From the NCBI GenBank assembly GCA_035578155.1, contig JAPWDM010000016.1, positions 2,718,501 to 2,782,500 of the forward strand: a DNA stretch of 64,000 nt, given 5' to 3'. How positions within the stretch are numbered: the stretch's first letter is position 1; each line of letters opens with the position of its first letter. This stretch comes from Brachynemurus nebulosus (taxonomy: Eukaryota > Arthropoda > Insecta > Neuroptera > Myrmeleontidae). The notes beneath the pieces are model-generated. The model saw only the letters and a program-made list of their open reading frames with translations. It was not told the origin of the DNA and searched no databases. The translations under genes were made by a program, and so were the position numbers. Of this stretch, positions 21,899 to 35,311 are shown piece after piece.

Positions 21899-24648
21899 CT
21901 AGCTGCGACCCGCGGTGTCATTCGCATAAAATTATCTGAATTATAGGTAAAATTTATAGGTCAATTCAATCATATATTCCAAAATTCTGTGCAAAATCAA
22001 TTATTTATAGCACTTGACCCTGCTCGCCCAATGACTCTAAAATAACTATCTTGATATTTTATTAGCATGGGTAATTTCCGCACCGTAAGAACTTAGTATG
22101 GGTACCTATACCAGCAGTTTTAGAATTGTTTCTATTTTAGGCCCTTCATGGCACCAAGGCCCCGGAAAATCATTTTAACGTCACTTTCATCTTTCGCAGA
22201 TCTTGGCACAATACAAAATTTTATACAGTAATGGATCTATACTGTGGTGAATTTAGTTCAGTAAATAAAAATACTTAATTATATAATTTAAAAATTTAAT
22301 TGAGCAATTAGAATAAAATTTCAACATATTTAAGGAACAAAGTTACAGTTTTCTACTGAAAAGTATTTTGAAATAGTTATTACTTACTCAATTAAGTTAT
22401 GATGTTAATAAGTTTGCTATGACTAACTTTAGTATTATAATAATTATATTATTCAGTTTTTTTTGTCCACAGTCTTTTTGATGTTATAAAATGATGTTTA
22501 GAAAAATGTTATACTTTTATTTTAATATCTAATATTATAAGTCAAATTTCTAAAAAGTATCCAGATAATTTACAATGATGACACATACCATGTTGGTGCA
22601 TATCATAAATGGTCCTCATAATGTCATTTTTTACAACTGAATCGCAGTCGGTAGTTTTGGGACACATTCTTTTTTTGCGTTCCTTAGGCTCAGCTAGTTT
22701 TTTTGCCACTTGAACTGCTCTTGCAATTGAAGATATACTTAAATCTAATGCTGAAGCTACTCTCTAAAACCGCGCAATATTGTATTTAATTAAAATGTTA
22801 AAATTAATCATGATAGTGTTACTTAATAAATTATTAATATATTTGCAAAAATTTTATATTTACCTCTTGTACGGCAGTTAAAGGAATCAAAGGACCACCA
22901 TTTTGCAATTCTAAAGTAAAATAGTTAATCAATTTTAAAATCACGGAATTCATTTCCTCATAAATGACTTTAGATTTCGGCATTTTCGAAAACGATATAA
23001 TATTTGCTAGATAGCAATCACTAGATAACAAAACTCTTCAACAAAAATTTGAACAGTGTACTTGATATACTCTTCTTGTTAGCGTAAACAATCACACCAC
23101 TGGAAGATTTCAAATGTTTCGAAGCATTGTACAGTAAGGCTCACACAAATAGTTCAAAATTATAACTGTTTAATTGCAAATAAATTAACCAAATGTTTCA
23201 ATCGTAGTTAAACTTTTTTTTATCAATAACAGCTTATATTTGTTTTCTGACCCACAGCCCGCTATTGCCAGGGATACAAATAATTTTGACTACATAAAGG
23301 TTAATTATTAAACATGATAGGTACATTTAAAGCACCTAATTTTCGTCAGGTTACTATATTTATTTTTAAGTTTAAAAAAATTTAATAAAATTTAATAAAA
23401 TATAACAAAATGGAATTTTGAGATAATCTTTTTATAATACTAAAACTTGACTTCGCTTGGTATAAAATTGTTTGAAAATTTATATCTTTATTTTATGTTT
23501 TTGAAAATATCTTTTCGTATTAGAGGTATACATTTCCAATGCAAATGTAACTCTCCATGCAGGTGGTTTTAGTGGATCGTATCATCATTCTAGAATTTGA
23601 ATTAATCCATTTCTTTAAACTTTAAACAATTTATTTAGCTATCTTCTACTAAAAGTATTCATTCAAAAAATTCACCATCAAAGACATTATTAAAGTTAAG
23701 AAAGACAAAATATTAATTGGCGAACCGGATTAAAAACAGCAGGTGGGTCATATCTGGCCCACCGACCGTAGTTTTCTGACGTCTGACGGGTTAGCAAATT
23801 AATGTGCTATTAGAGCTTCTACTAACAAAAATGAACAGCAATTAAAAAAGAGTCTGAAATTTAATTTCGTAAATAACAGTTAATCTGACCGTAATTCTTT
23901 AAGGACATTTAATTACTATATAATTACTATATAGTTTAATTACTATATAATTATAATAGTATTATAGTAACCCATATATTAAAACCCAGATATTAAAAGC
24001 CTACAAACTTAAATATGGTATGTTCATATTATTCTAGTGGTTTTGACAAAGAGACTAATTATTTATAAATTTTATAATACGCGAAAGGTTAAACTTATGA
24101 TTAAACAGATGCGTATGATATAATAAGACCAATAAAACCCGCAAAATATTAAATTTATATCCAAAAAACCTTTAAAAAACAATCAATAAATTCCAAGTAC
24201 ATAATATATTTATTACTTATAGTGAAAACAACGACAACTGAAAATAACTTATTCACATTAATTTATGTATCAGACAAGCTCGTAATATAACTATCTCTCA
24301 CAAGATCTACAATCTAATATATTGAAATAGGATAGTAGAAATTATAATAACTTTTATATATGTTACAAAATTTTATTTTTGAAATGACTCATTTTCAGTT
24401 CTTATAAATAAGATTATATTTAAAATGCAGTGCATTACTAATCTATATACACAATACACATATCATAAAATTGTAACGAGACCGTATCTGTACATGGAAT
24501 GTTTTTGGAAAATTGTAGGTACTGATACTGTAGATAGTTGGCGATTTAGATACCAATATATTATATATACTATACTAAACATATAATATATATTTCTCAC
24601 TGATTTTATACCAACGCTTCACGCAAACGACGTCCCGAGTACAGCTAG
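21899..24648. mobile_element. Tc1/mariner-like element remnant (2.75 kb)
   Basis: Imperfect ends CTAGCTGCGACCCG and inverse of CGAGTACAGCTAG lie around a minus-strand transposase N-terminus (22983-22589). Both flanks contain TA. The remainder (23040-24600) is AT-rich and noncoding. Ends are short and diverged, so the boundaries are approximate. Confidence 0.5.
22589..22983 (-). pseudogene. Transposase N-terminal HTH region, two exons
   Basis: Exon 1 (22983-22864, 40 codons) starts MPKSKVIYEEMNSVILKLI and ends at GTAAAT. Exon 2 (22763-22589), after acceptor GGTTTTAG, encodes RVASALDLSISSIARAVQ and KKRMCPKTTDCDSVVKNDI, stopping at a GTATGT donor. The layout (a short basic start, a helix-turn-helix with a VA-x-ALxxS-x-S-x-xARA core, then a KKR..PK..D linker) resembles insect IS630/Tc1-mariner-type transposases annotated with a DDE_3 domain. 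No catalytic DDE exon is recognisable downstream, so it is likely dead. Confidence 0.5.
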
Positions 24649-24926
24649 TAATAATTTTTCAATACCTTGTTTTGACGTAATCTTCTTATTTTAAAATTAT
24701 TTATTTTTTGAGCTTATTATACTTTTTCATTTGAGCTGGTAGTGTACTGCTAAATATATTTTAAATTTCATTTTATTATTTTATTCAAATGTTTTAAATG
24801 GTTTTAATGAACTTCCAAATGAAAAATTCAGCTACTACTGCCACTGTCATGGGAAGACTTGAGCTCGGGACTATAATAGAAATTTATTTTGAGGTCACCA
24901 GAAAATGATGCCGATTCGCCAAAATT

Positions 24927-25081
<155 letters not shown>

Positions 25082-25528
25082 GGTGTTTCATTAATAATTG
25101 GAAATATTTAAATTGAGGATTCCTGGGCTCAGAATATAAAGATTCAACCCCAACCACTTAGATAAAATTGCTCTTTACTAAGCTACGAGTGTTTTATTTA
25201 AAAATTTAATAACTATTTTTTCCCAGTACTTTAAAACTATTTGACGTATCTCTATCATACTTGGCAGGATGTGTAGGTACCGTAAACCATACTAAACTAT
25301 GTTAAATAAGATTTTTCTAACTAGTCACAAATAAGGTTAACTCCTCCTATATTCTACGCCACTGGCGGAATTGTCATTTCAGCACAATTATTCGATTCAT
25401 TAATACTTTCTGTATAAACAACATATCAACATTTTATTAATTTTTAAATACAATTTGTATAGAACATCGACTGGCAATTGAGCTTTTTCATAAATACAAA
25501 ATAAGAATACCTATACAGTATCAAGTAA

Positions 25529-25847
25529 GGCCGGGCATACACGTTACGGTATACCTGCACAGATAAACCTGTGCAGGTAAACTGTACAGGCAACGAGCTC
25601 ACACACGTTACAGTATGCCGGAGAGGTATACCTGTACAGGTAAACTGCACAGATTTTACTCATGATTACTCATGACGCTTACTATGAAAGCGTATAAACA
25701 ATTGAAATCAAACCTGTGTAGGTGTTGTTTGACTCACATACACGCTGCGGTATACATATCTGCGCAGGTAGAAAATACTGATTTTCAATTACCGCTGCAG
25801 TTTACCTGTAATACCTCTCCGGTATACCGTAACGTGTATGCCGGGCC
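25529..25847. mobile_element. PIF/Harbinger-like MITE (319 bp)
   Basis: TIRs GGCCGGGCATACACGTTACG and exact inverse at the right end, TAA on both sides (25526-25528, 25848-25850). Internal CCTGTACAGG/CCTGCACAG blocks repeat. No coding capacity. Confidence 0.92.
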
Positions 25848-25850
25848 TAA

Positions 25851-26699
25851 CAATTTTAGCTCAATGATTTAACAATTATGTCCTTCTTGTGTTATCAAGA
25901 AGTGTTAAATAACATTTAACAATATATCTCTAGTGAAAAAGATAACATCAATAACAAATATTCAGTAATTTAAAGGAAGACGTAACAAAATAAATTCTTA
26001 TTTATAATTTTTTAAGTTTCTTGCTCTATGGGTTATTCTCCCAGGGCAAAATATAGAAAAAAATATTATTCATTTGTTCTTTGGATTCAATGTTTAATAG
26101 TTTTAGATGATTGTTATTTTGAGTAATATCTTTCAATGTGTATTTGGCTATGTAGTGAATTCGGTATGATTGGACAGAGACACTCTGTCAAGAAGTGATA
26201 CAAATTGTCTGCTTTATCTGTGTTACAAATATATGCTTGCATAATATCTTAATATTTATCATTTTACTGAAACTTGACGGCTATTGAGTCAGTGACGGCT
26301 ACTGGTGCAATCGGTATTATTTTCGGTTTCTGGTGAAAAATTTCAAGCATAGTCCTGAGGTCAAGTTTCATGACAGTTGTTGTAACAGCTAAATTTTCCT
26401 TTCGGAAATTCGTTAAAATAGTTGAATTGCCTTAAATAAACTAATTCTAAAACTACTTAGAAGTACACTACTAGGTCAAGTGAAAAAGTGCACTAAACTC
26501 AAAAAGTAAGCATTTTTAAAATAAAATGTGAGTGAGTTGTTGTTGATAAAAAAAAATTTAGATAAGATTGGAAAGTTTGGTTGATTTGTTTGTGATTAAA
26601 TAACTATAATTCATAACTATTTGATCCACTTGCACAGTAAAATTTAATTAATAGTTTACCATTACGTTGAGCCTTACTGTCCAATATTCAAAATAATTG
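25851..26699. other. Noncoding AT-rich part of the E element
   Basis: No gene, RNA or bounded repeat recognised. Confidence 0.4.
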
Positions 26700-27035
26700 A
26701 AAATCTTATTAAGAGCAACTTTTGGCAGACAACTCGTTATAATTACGTCTTCTTCTGGAGTGTTATTAAAAATAGTTAACGACATAAGTCGCATCTTTAT
26801 ATTGTAAGTTATTTATATTGTTATCATTCATATTTCAAATGTTTTTTTTTTTTTTAAATTAGGTTGGATTAAATTATTATATTATCTTTTTCTAATTCGT
26901 AATGTTGAATCGAGACGGAATTTTTGAAGGAGTATTAAAAATTTTGTATTCAATTATTGGCTTAAAATCCATATGACGTGACTCTGAAGGGTTGTGCTAA
27001 TTTATTACGTCATTGTCTAAATATAAAAATTCAAC

Positions 27036-28063
27036 TGTATTTCATTTGTCATAAAAGTAAGTTCACTTTTTTTTAAATTTTTTAAAATTACTATTCGCCT
27101 ACTTGTATTTAGAATAAACATAATGCTTTTAAAACACATTTAACAATAGCATTCAATTCCGATGTAAAAATGGGAGAAGTGGGGAGAAAAGTGATGCGGA
27201 CTCCCTACAAGGTACTAGCTGGATACTAACTGAATACACGTACAAAATTTCAGCCCTCTAGGTTTCCTTATGGAGTCTCTAGACATGTTAGAAAACAAGC
27301 AAAAAAATTAAGGAAATATTGGCGTAAAAATCGTGGGGGTAAGGGTTAAAAGTTGAAACCTCCAAAAAACAGTGTCTGGCTATTAGCTTAACCTGTACAC
27401 CAAATTTCAGCCCTCTAGGTTTATTTGGGGAGATTTTGACCCGAACGAAACTGTTAAAAAACAAGAAAAATCATGTTCTTTTGGGTATAAAAATGGTGGG
27501 GGTAGGGGTTAAAAGTCGAGACCCCCAAAAGGCACCCCCTTGATACTAACTCAATTCGAATACAAAATTTCAGCCCTCTAGGTTTATTCGGGTGACCTGT
27601 GCGAGTGGTACAAACTTCGAAAACGTCGAAAATGCATGAAATTGTAGCTTAAAAATGAGGGGGGTGGGGGTAAAATATTAAAACCTCCAAAAAGCACAAC
27701 CTAGGTACGAACTTTATCAACACACCAAATTTCAACCCTCTACGTTAATTCTGGGGGGCTGGGGGCCTGTTAGATCCAGCGAAAATCGTTTTTCCCCCCT
27801 CTACTCCCACCATATCATCCTAGGAAGCTGAATTTTGGATATGTTGTAGATAATTGACCGAAACATTATTTAAAACCGGTTTGGAAAAGTTTTATTGCTT
27901 TTCCGCCCCCCACCACCCCCTTAAAGGTCGGGTCCGAAAAAAAATTTGCCCAAAATTTGACCCCACTTTGATAGTATTGTTGTGCATCGGAATAAGCCCC
28001 ACTTACCAAATTTCATCTCTTAACTTCCATAGGGGGGCCCTACACATATTAAAAGGTTGCGGG

Positions 28064-28156
<93 letters not shown>

Positions 28157-28265
28157 CATCTTTTTTTTTACATAATCGTGTTCTACGGGTCCGAAAACGG
28201 ATAGCGCCCCTGGTCTCGCCTCTCGCAGCTGTTATCGTATAGACTGTATAAGTCTAATTTTTCGG
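27036..28265 (+). repeat. Dispersed repeat DA, second part (A), copy 1
   Basis: Contains four to five degenerate internal blocks of the form AAATTTCAGCCCTCTAGGTTT followed by AAACCTCCAAAA-type segments, then a (TA)n tract at 28068-28152, then CGTGTTCTACGGGTCCGAAA. The same order, including a (TA)n tract in the same place, occurs at 33612-34815 (+) and 54766-55968 (-). The frames of up to 116 codons are not conserved between copies. Confidence 0.88.
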
Positions 28266-28283
28266 AGAAAATTCGACAAAAAA

Positions 28284-29478
28284 AAAAAACAAAAATACTG
28301 GTCCAAAGGAAATAATCTGCACCCTTCATTTATACAAATAAAAAAAATTGAACCCCTCCCAGTTTTCCATAAAAAAATGTCAAAGTTGCATCATTTTAGC
28401 ACGACGATTTCCTGAAAATTAGAGGTTTTTCCGACTTTCTTTTGGGCGATAAAAATTGAACCTTTTTAAAAAAAATTGAGCCACTTTTAGATTTTCGATT
28501 ATTTAGATGGTTTTATTATAAACAATAAAAATGATTAACCAGCTATAACAGGCTAACTGCGCATGCGTTGGGTGTCAAAAAGCGGCAAAGTTCAGATATT
28601 TAAATGAATTCACATATTTACACATTTAGATGAATTTAGATACTTAAAACAATATGTAATAAAAAACTGCACCTCAACATAAAATGTCATAATAGTTAAT
28701 ATTTTATCTTAAAAGTTGAGTAACAGCAAGAAAGTCATGACTCCTACTAGACGAGAGAACCGAGATAATAAATTTTTTGGTTAACAAAATTAGAAATAAA
28801 AAATACTAGCGGCAGAACAATAATAATACTTCTATTTATACAAATAAAAAAAAATTGAAACCCTCCCAGTTTTCCATAAAAAAATGTCAAAGTTTTAATA
28901 CGACAATATCCTGAAAATTACAGGTTTTTCCGACCCTTTTTTGGGCGATTAAAACTGAACCATCTTTAAAAAAAATTGAGCCACTTTTAGATTTTCGATT
29001 ATTTAGATGGTTTTATTATAAACAATAAATATGATTACTCAGGTATGACAGGCTTTTAAGATAAAATATTAATTATTATGACATTTTATGTTGGGGTGCA
29101 GTTTTTTATTACATATTGTTTTAAATATCTAAATTCATTTAAATGTGTAAATATGTGAATTCATTCAAATATCTGAACTTTGCCGCTTTTTGACACCCAA
29201 CGCATGCGCCGTTAGCCTGTTATAGCTGGTTAATCATTTTTATTGTTTATAATAAAACCATCTAAATAATCGAAAATCTAGAAGTGGCTCAATTTTTTTT
29301 TAAAAAGGTTCAGTTTTTATCGCCCAAAAGAAAGTCGGAAAAACCTCTAATTTTCAGGAAATCGTCGTGTTAAAATGATGCAACTTTGACATTTGTTTAT
29401 GGAAAACTGGGAGGGGTTCAATTTTTTTTATTTGTATAAATGAATGGTGCAGATTATTTCCTTTCGACCAGTATTTTT
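28284..29478. mobile_element. 1.2-kb foldback element
   Basis: 28284-28690 is inverted at about 29080-29478 (AAATACTGGTC, AAGGAAATAATCTGCACC, CAGTTTTCCAT, GGAAATCGTCG and ACCCAACGCATGCGC). A third partial copy of the outer arm lies in direct orientation at 28840-29050. No coding capacity; A/T-rich edges hide the target site. Confidence 0.75.
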
Positions 29479-29580
29479 TTCTTTTTTTTTAATTAATATA
29501 CTTTGTCGGGCTGGGAGAGAGTGGGTCTAACACAGGCAGTATACGGATTGCATCTACCTCTAACATATGTATAAACCTTG

Positions 29581-29808
29581 GCTTGGTATCAAAAACACCA
29601 GCACAACAGCGCCAACCGCGCCAACGGTCATTTTGAAATACTACGAGACGAGACGTTGTACATGTCGGACACGCAAACAACGCCAATCATCTCCGTCATT
29701 ATTATTAGTGATCACATGGACAAAATCATTCATTTTATATTTCAAATATATGTTTTTCGTGTACTATTCTTTAATTTTGATAAATAAACGTGTTAAAAAA
29801 ACTTTACA
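29581..29808 (+). mobile_element. BEL/Pao 5' LTR, second fragment
   Basis: Continues the LTR from 17587 (shared GCTTGGTAT) and ends ...AAAACTTTACA. It matches the three pieces of the 3' LTR at 50130-50257, 51441-51492 and 53173-53228. It contains ATAAATAAA-type poly(A) signals near its end. Frames of 60-93 codons across it are not genes. Confidence 0.92.
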
Positions 29809-29818
29809 AAAGAAGATT

Positions 29819-29836
29819 TGGTCCTTCGAGCCGGAT
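29819..29836 (+). promoter_or_regulatory. BEL/Pao primer binding site
   Basis: TGGTCCTTCGAGCCGGA lies 10 bp after the LTR end. TGG complements a tRNA 3' CCA, and the following bases can pair with a tRNA acceptor/T-arm end. The 10-bp gap is slightly longer than usual. Confidence 0.7.
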
Positions 29837-29979
29837 ATGAGAAGCTAGGCGTTTCTCCAACAAGTTTATACAATTCGTCGAATTCGTTAACAAAAAGCAA
29901 CCAGCGAAACTGAATTAAGGTACGTGTCACCGATTTTTTATCCAATTTTCCTATTTTACAACTCTTTTTTATCAAATTT

Positions 29980-30639
29980 GTGCGAAAAATGGCAGCTCTT
30001 CAAAATCTTTTAAAACAAAGGAAACAAATTATTGATAAACAAAATCGTTTTATAACCTATTTTGATCAAAACAGAAACGATGAACATTTAACACAAATTA
30101 AATTACGTTTTAAAAAATTTATTCCTTTATACGACGAATTTCAAGATATCCAAAAACAAATAGAATTATTAGATATTAAGGGTGATCATTCACACGAATC
30201 ACAAATGTTCGAGGACAATTACTTCGCTATTCAAGCAGAAGTCCAAACATTTGTGGAGAAACATGAATCCACCGTTGAAGTAGATGCAAATCTCAATAAT
30301 TCACAAAAAATTGCAAATTCGAATCAAATCGTTAAACTCCCAAAAATGGGTCTGCCAGAATTTCATGGTAATTACGAAACATGGTTGTCATTCAAAAATT
30401 CCTTTGAAGCATTGGTACATTCAAAACCAATCTCAAATATAGAAAAATTCTTATATTTAAAATCTTGTCTAAAAAACAAAGCGGCCGAAGTAATTCAGTC
30501 AATGGAAATTACTGATTCAAATTATGAAAATGCTTGGCAACTTATTTGCGCGCGATATGAAAACAAACGTTTAATTATCCATAGTCATGTTAGTTCTCTT
30601 TTCAATATTCAACAAAATTAACGACGAATCCTATATAAA
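29980..30639 (+). pseudogene. BEL/Pao gag, N-terminal part
   Basis: The ATG at 29980 opens 213 codons: an N-terminal coiled-coil-like region (QNLLKQRKQIIDKQNRFITY), then LPKMGLPEFHGNYETWLSFK, the signature of BEL/Pao Gag (the DUF1759-type domain), with FLYLKSCLKNKAAEVIQ and ENAWQLICARYENKRLII. An extra A near 30616 shifts the frame and a stop follows. Coding similarity runs to about 30639, where a 4.2-kb insert begins. Gag resumes at 34817. The element cannot make an intact Gag. Confidence 0.9.
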
Positions 30640-30987
30640 AAAAAATACTCCTGTCGCAGCATCTGCATAACATAGCGAATTTCCAAATCTTGGGCACTGG
30701 CGGATCTCATCTAAGACCTGTACCTATTTAAAATAGTTTAGCTTTCTAAGAGTAAAAGAATTTTTAAAATCGGCTGGGTAATTAGTTTTGGTATTTTTGG
30801 GGACCCAAGAACCCGAACGAATTTTGTGCAGCATAGTTGTATCCATCTAAAATAATTTAGTTCTCTAGCAGTGAGAAATTTTTTAGCATCGGTTCGATAG
30901 CTTATTACTGGCGTTTTCGGATCTGCAAGATCCCGGTGGATCTCATTAAAAAATCAGTTCGACCGTATATTTTAGGCGGACTTTATG

Positions 30988-31065
<78 letters not shown>

Positions 31066-31077
31066 AACCCGTTGTGT

Positions 31078-31960
31078 AGCATTCTACGCCGCATTTGCAT
31101 CCGCAGGACAGTTGTGGATCTCAGATAACACAACCTGTACCTATCTAAAATAGTTTACCTCGGTAATAGTAAAAAAGTTTCAAAATCGGTCAGTTATTTT
31201 ATTTTTGACACTTTTAGGTCCTACTGACACTGTCAGACCTTACATAACGTAATCTATATGTATCTAAAATAGCTTAGCTCCCCAACAGTGAAAAAATTTT
31301 CAAAATCGGTCGGTTAGTTTATTTTTGACACTTTTGGATCCGATGGACCCTGGCAGACTTTACATAACGTAATCTATATTTATCTAAAATAGTTTAGCTC
31401 TGTAACAGTGAAAAAATTTTCAAAATCGGTCAGTTAGTTTATTTTTGACACTTTTGGGTTCTATGGACCTTGGTGGACCTTACATAACGTAATTTATATT
31501 TATCTAAAATAGTTTAGCTCTGTAACAGTGAAACAATTTTCAAAATCGGTCAGTTAGTTTATTTTTGACACTTCTGGATCCTATGGACCCTGGCAGACTT
31601 TACATAACGGAATCTATATTTATCTAAAACAGTTTAGCTCTGTAACAGTGAAAAAATTTTCAAAATCGATCAGGCAGTTTATTTTTGACACTTTTGGGTC
31701 CTATGGATCCAGGCGGACCTTACATAACGTAATCGATATTTATCTAAAATAGTTTAGCTCTGTAACAGTGAAAAAATTTTCAAAATCGGTCAGTTAGTTT
31801 ATTTTTGACACTTTTGGGTCCTGTGGACCCTGGCGGACCTTACATAATGTATTCTAAATCTATTTAAAATAGTTTAGCTCTGTAACAGTGAAGAAATTTT
31901 TAAAATTGGTCGTTTAGTTTATTTTTTCAATTATGGGATCAGTAAATCCTGGCGAAACTT
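31078..31960. repeat. Tandem array with a 120-bp period, ~7 copies
   Basis: Units share TATCTAAAATAGTTTAGCTC, TGTAACAGTGAAAAAATTTT, CAAAATCGGTCAGTTAGTTT, ATTTTTGACACTTTTGGGTC and GGACCTTACATAACGTAATC in strict register every 120 bp. Diverged units extend to both sides (about 30700 and 32180). No open frame persists through the units. Confidence 0.93.
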
Positions 31961-32180
31961 ATACAAGTCTAGTACTCTAACAGTAAGAAAAGGGTTCTAA
32001 GGATCTCATATAACTTATGGCAGTCCGTAAGCTTCTTGCGGACATCATTTAATTAATTAATTCAAATACTTTAACTTACTAACTGTGAAAAAATTTTTAA
32101 AATCGATTGGTTAATTAATTTCTGGCCTTTTTAGGTCCCGAAAACCTTGACCTCACATAAAATACCTTAAATCCATTTGA

Positions 32181-32884
32181 AATGGTTTAATTTTTTAACA
32201 TTATTAATTATTAGTGAAAAAATTTTCAAAATCGATTCAAAATATTTTTCCGTGCATACATATGTACATTGTACATATTTTGTTTTGTTTCATATTTAAT
32301 AATATTATATCATAACATAATCTTCAATTTCTTGTTTACTTAAAAATTCAATAAAAAAAAAATTTCTTCATTACATTAGCTTAGAAAATCTGTTTAATTT
32401 ACATTTTTCAACATGAGATAGAACCATGCTAATTATAATGCAATAAATGAGAAACAAAACTCTATACATGTATGTGTGTTATAACACATGTATGTGAATA
32501 GACTTCACTTGTTCTCACAAAATTCTTTAATAAAAAAGTGAAATATTTTTATACTTCATAAAGAACTGAGATATAAATATAAATTACTTATTAGACTAAC
32601 AAAGAAAGAAAACTCATATAATGGTGAAAATTTACATTTTCTCGAAAAATACTTAAAATAGAAAGAAAATTATAAGAATATTTTCTTCATAATTTTTTTT
32701 TCCTTTTCAACGATGTAAAAATCGAACTGTCTTATGATAGGATCGAATGATAAAAATGGCCAGAAAACCTACTTCTGGGCATCCGACGTGTCTGGCTAAC
32801 GAACTTAGCCGAGCCAATTCAGAATCCAGTCCGCACGCAAAATTTCATAAGCATTAGACGTTTCGTTCGAGAGTTATCGTGGCG
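32181..32884. other. AT-rich noncoding part of the gag insert
   Basis: Only decayed traces of the 120-bp unit at its left edge; nothing else recognised. Confidence 0.4.
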
Positions 32885-33004
<120 letters not shown>

Positions 33005-33130
33005 TTTAGTGAATATCATTTTCGTATTCTAGGGACCTCAAAACACATTTCTGTTATGATCCCGGGCTTAGGTCCCGTCATGACACCTACTGTAATAGCG
33101 TATTTCCAGTTTCACTTTTGGAAATTCGCT

Positions 33131-34636
33131 AAAACGCCGTGAGCAGCGGAGCCTCATCACGGAAGTCGAATTTTTCCTTTCATTTTCGGTATTGAATGTC
33201 TACAAGCGAAATGTAATTGAAAGTCCACAAGCTATTTGCTATTTTGGTGGCTTCAAAACTGATGATGAGGGTCCGGTTGATCGGGGTTTTAAAAAAAGAT
33301 TTTAAGTTTTTAAGGGTTGAATCTTAGTAAATTTCAATTTTGTGCCGATAACAGTTAGCAGGGAAAAAGCCAACACAATTCGTATGAGGGCATTCCTACC
33401 CATGCTTATCCGCCAATTGCCTTTGTGCTTTATTTTTAAATATTAAAAAAAAAAATGAACTTAAATAGTAAACTGGAAGGCCATTATGAAGATATTTTTT
33501 CTTTCCAAAAAAATCCAAAATTTCTATTTTATAAATAATAAAAATCCAAAATTCCTAATTTATAAATAAACAGTGACTTTAATAACATTTTTAAATTACT
33601 TAATATGAATGTATTTCATTTGTCACAAAAGTAAGTTCACTTTTTTTTAAATTTTTTAAAATTACTATTCGCCTACTTGTATTTAGAATAAAAATAATGC
33701 ATTTAAAACACATTTAACAATAGCATTCAATTCCGATGTAAAAAGGGGAGAAGTGGGGGGAAAAGTAATGTGGACTCCCTAAAAGGTACTAGCTGGATAC
33801 TAACTGAATACACGTACAAAATTTCAGCCCTCCAAGTTTCCTTAGAGAGTCTCTAGACGTGTTAGAAAACAAGCAAAAAAATTAAGGAAATATTGGCGTA
33901 AAAATCGTGGGGGTAAGGGTTAAAAGTTGAAACCTCCAAAAAGCAGTGTCTGGCTATTAGCTTAACCTGTACACAAAATTTCAGCCCTCTAGGTTAATTT
34001 GGGGAGATTTTGACCCGAACGAAACTGTTAAAAAACAATAAAAATCATGTTCTTTTTGGTATAAAAATGGTGGGAGTAGGGGCTAAAAGTCGAGACCCCC
34101 AAAAGGGACCCCCTTGATACTAACTCAATCCGAATACAAAATTTCAGCCCTCTAGGTTTATTTGGGTGACCTGTGCGAGTGGTACAAACTTCGAAAACGT
34201 CGAAAAGGCATGAAATTGTAGCTTAAAAATGAGGGGGGGTGGGGGTAAAATATTAAAACCTCCAAAAAGCACAATCTAGGTACGAACTTTATCAACACAT
34301 CAAATTTCAACCCTCTACGTTAATTCTGGGGGGCTGGGGGCCTGTTAGATCCAGCTAAAATCGTTTTTTCCCCCTGTACTCCCTCCAAATCATCTTAGGA
34401 AGCTGAATTTTGGATATGTTGTAGAAAATTCACCGAAACATTATTTCCAACCGGTTTGGAAAAGTTTTATTGTTTTACCGCCCCCACCACCCCCTTAAAA
34501 GTTGGGTCAAATCAAAAATTTTCCCAAAATTTGAGCCCACTTTAATAGTATGAGGTGCCTCGAAAATGAGCCCCACTTTCCAAATTTTATCTTTTAACTT
34601 CCATAGGGGGGCCCTACACAAATTAAAAGGTGGCGG

Positions 34637-34694
<58 letters not shown>

Positions 34695-34815
34695 CAATTT
34701 TTTTTCTACATATTCGTGTTCTACGGGTCCGAAAATGGATAGCGCCCCTACTCTCGCCTCTCGCCGTTCTTGTCGTATAGACTGTATGTCTAATTTTTTC
34801 AAGGAAAAATTCGAC
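33131..34815 (+). repeat. Dispersed repeat DA, complete copy
   Basis: Positions 33131-33600 equal D (19270-19743) and 33612-34815 equal A (27036-28265), contiguous here. This copy shows that the 7.3 kb between D and A in the 12-kb insert were added later. It contains its own (TA)n tract at 34639-34690. Confidence 0.88.
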
Positions 34816-34816
34816 T

Positions 34817-35092
34817 AATTACGCATTTAGTAGATGACGTCAACAAGAATTTACGTTCGTTTCAATCTTTAAATTTACCGGTTAATTCTTGGGATGTTCT
34901 ATTAATTCACTTAATTACTACAAAATTGGATAACAATACTAAACGCGAATGGGAACTTTGGGATAAATCGTCCGAATTACCTTCAGTTTACGAGTTATTA
35001 TCATTTTTAACACGTAAATGTCAAGTTTTAGAAATGTGCATCATTCTTAAAACTTCCTGTAACTACTCGAATTACAGAAGTTAAAAAACGAA
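34817..35092 (+). pseudogene. BEL/Pao gag, middle part
   Basis: Encodes LVDDVNKNLRSFQSLNLPVN, then ITTKLDNNTKREWELWDKS and YELLSFLTRKCQVLEM, the C-terminal half of the BEL Gag capsid-like region. It ends at AACGAA, where the large palindrome is inserted, and continues at 46069 with the zinc knuckle. A small frame disturbance lies near 35040-35075. Confidence 0.85.
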
Positions 35093-35300
35093 AGTAGTAG
35101 GAATATGGGCATTTGGAGCCCTCCATCCCTCCATCCGACTTTTTGAGCGACCTCGGCAGGAGGTAGGTAACCTATGTGGGTTCTAGAAGCCTGCGGCGGT
35201 GGGTGGAGCAAAATTTTTTTCTAGCCTAGCGGAACTTGATCCAGCCTAAGAGAACCTAAGGAAATTTGGTGTAACCTAACAAAATTTTTTCTAACCTAAG
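35093..35300. repeat. Left terminus of the palindrome, CCTAA-type subterminal repeats
   Basis: The outer 50 bp contain GGAGCCCTCCATCCCTCCAT. Further in are several CTAGCCTA/CAGCCTAAG/GTAACCTAAC/CTAACCTAAG units (35221-35300), a loose subterminal repeat mirrored at 45855-45945. Such iterated units often serve as protein-binding sites near transposon ends (inference). Confidence 0.6.
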
Positions 35301-35311
35301 AATTTCCCGAA

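Noticed and set aside
22834..23031. Longer start (MLSSDCYLANIISFSK) for the transposase fragment
   Set aside because: The internal MPKSK start at 22983 fits the usual short basic N-terminus; the extra residues look like untranslated sequence.
29489..29975. Small frames around the BEL 5' LTR and leader
   Set aside because: LTR and leader sequence; the same frames appear in the 3' LTR and have no protein features.
31078..31960. CRISPR-like regular repeats
   Set aside because: The whole 120-bp unit is repeated without unique spacers; it is a eukaryotic tandem repeat.
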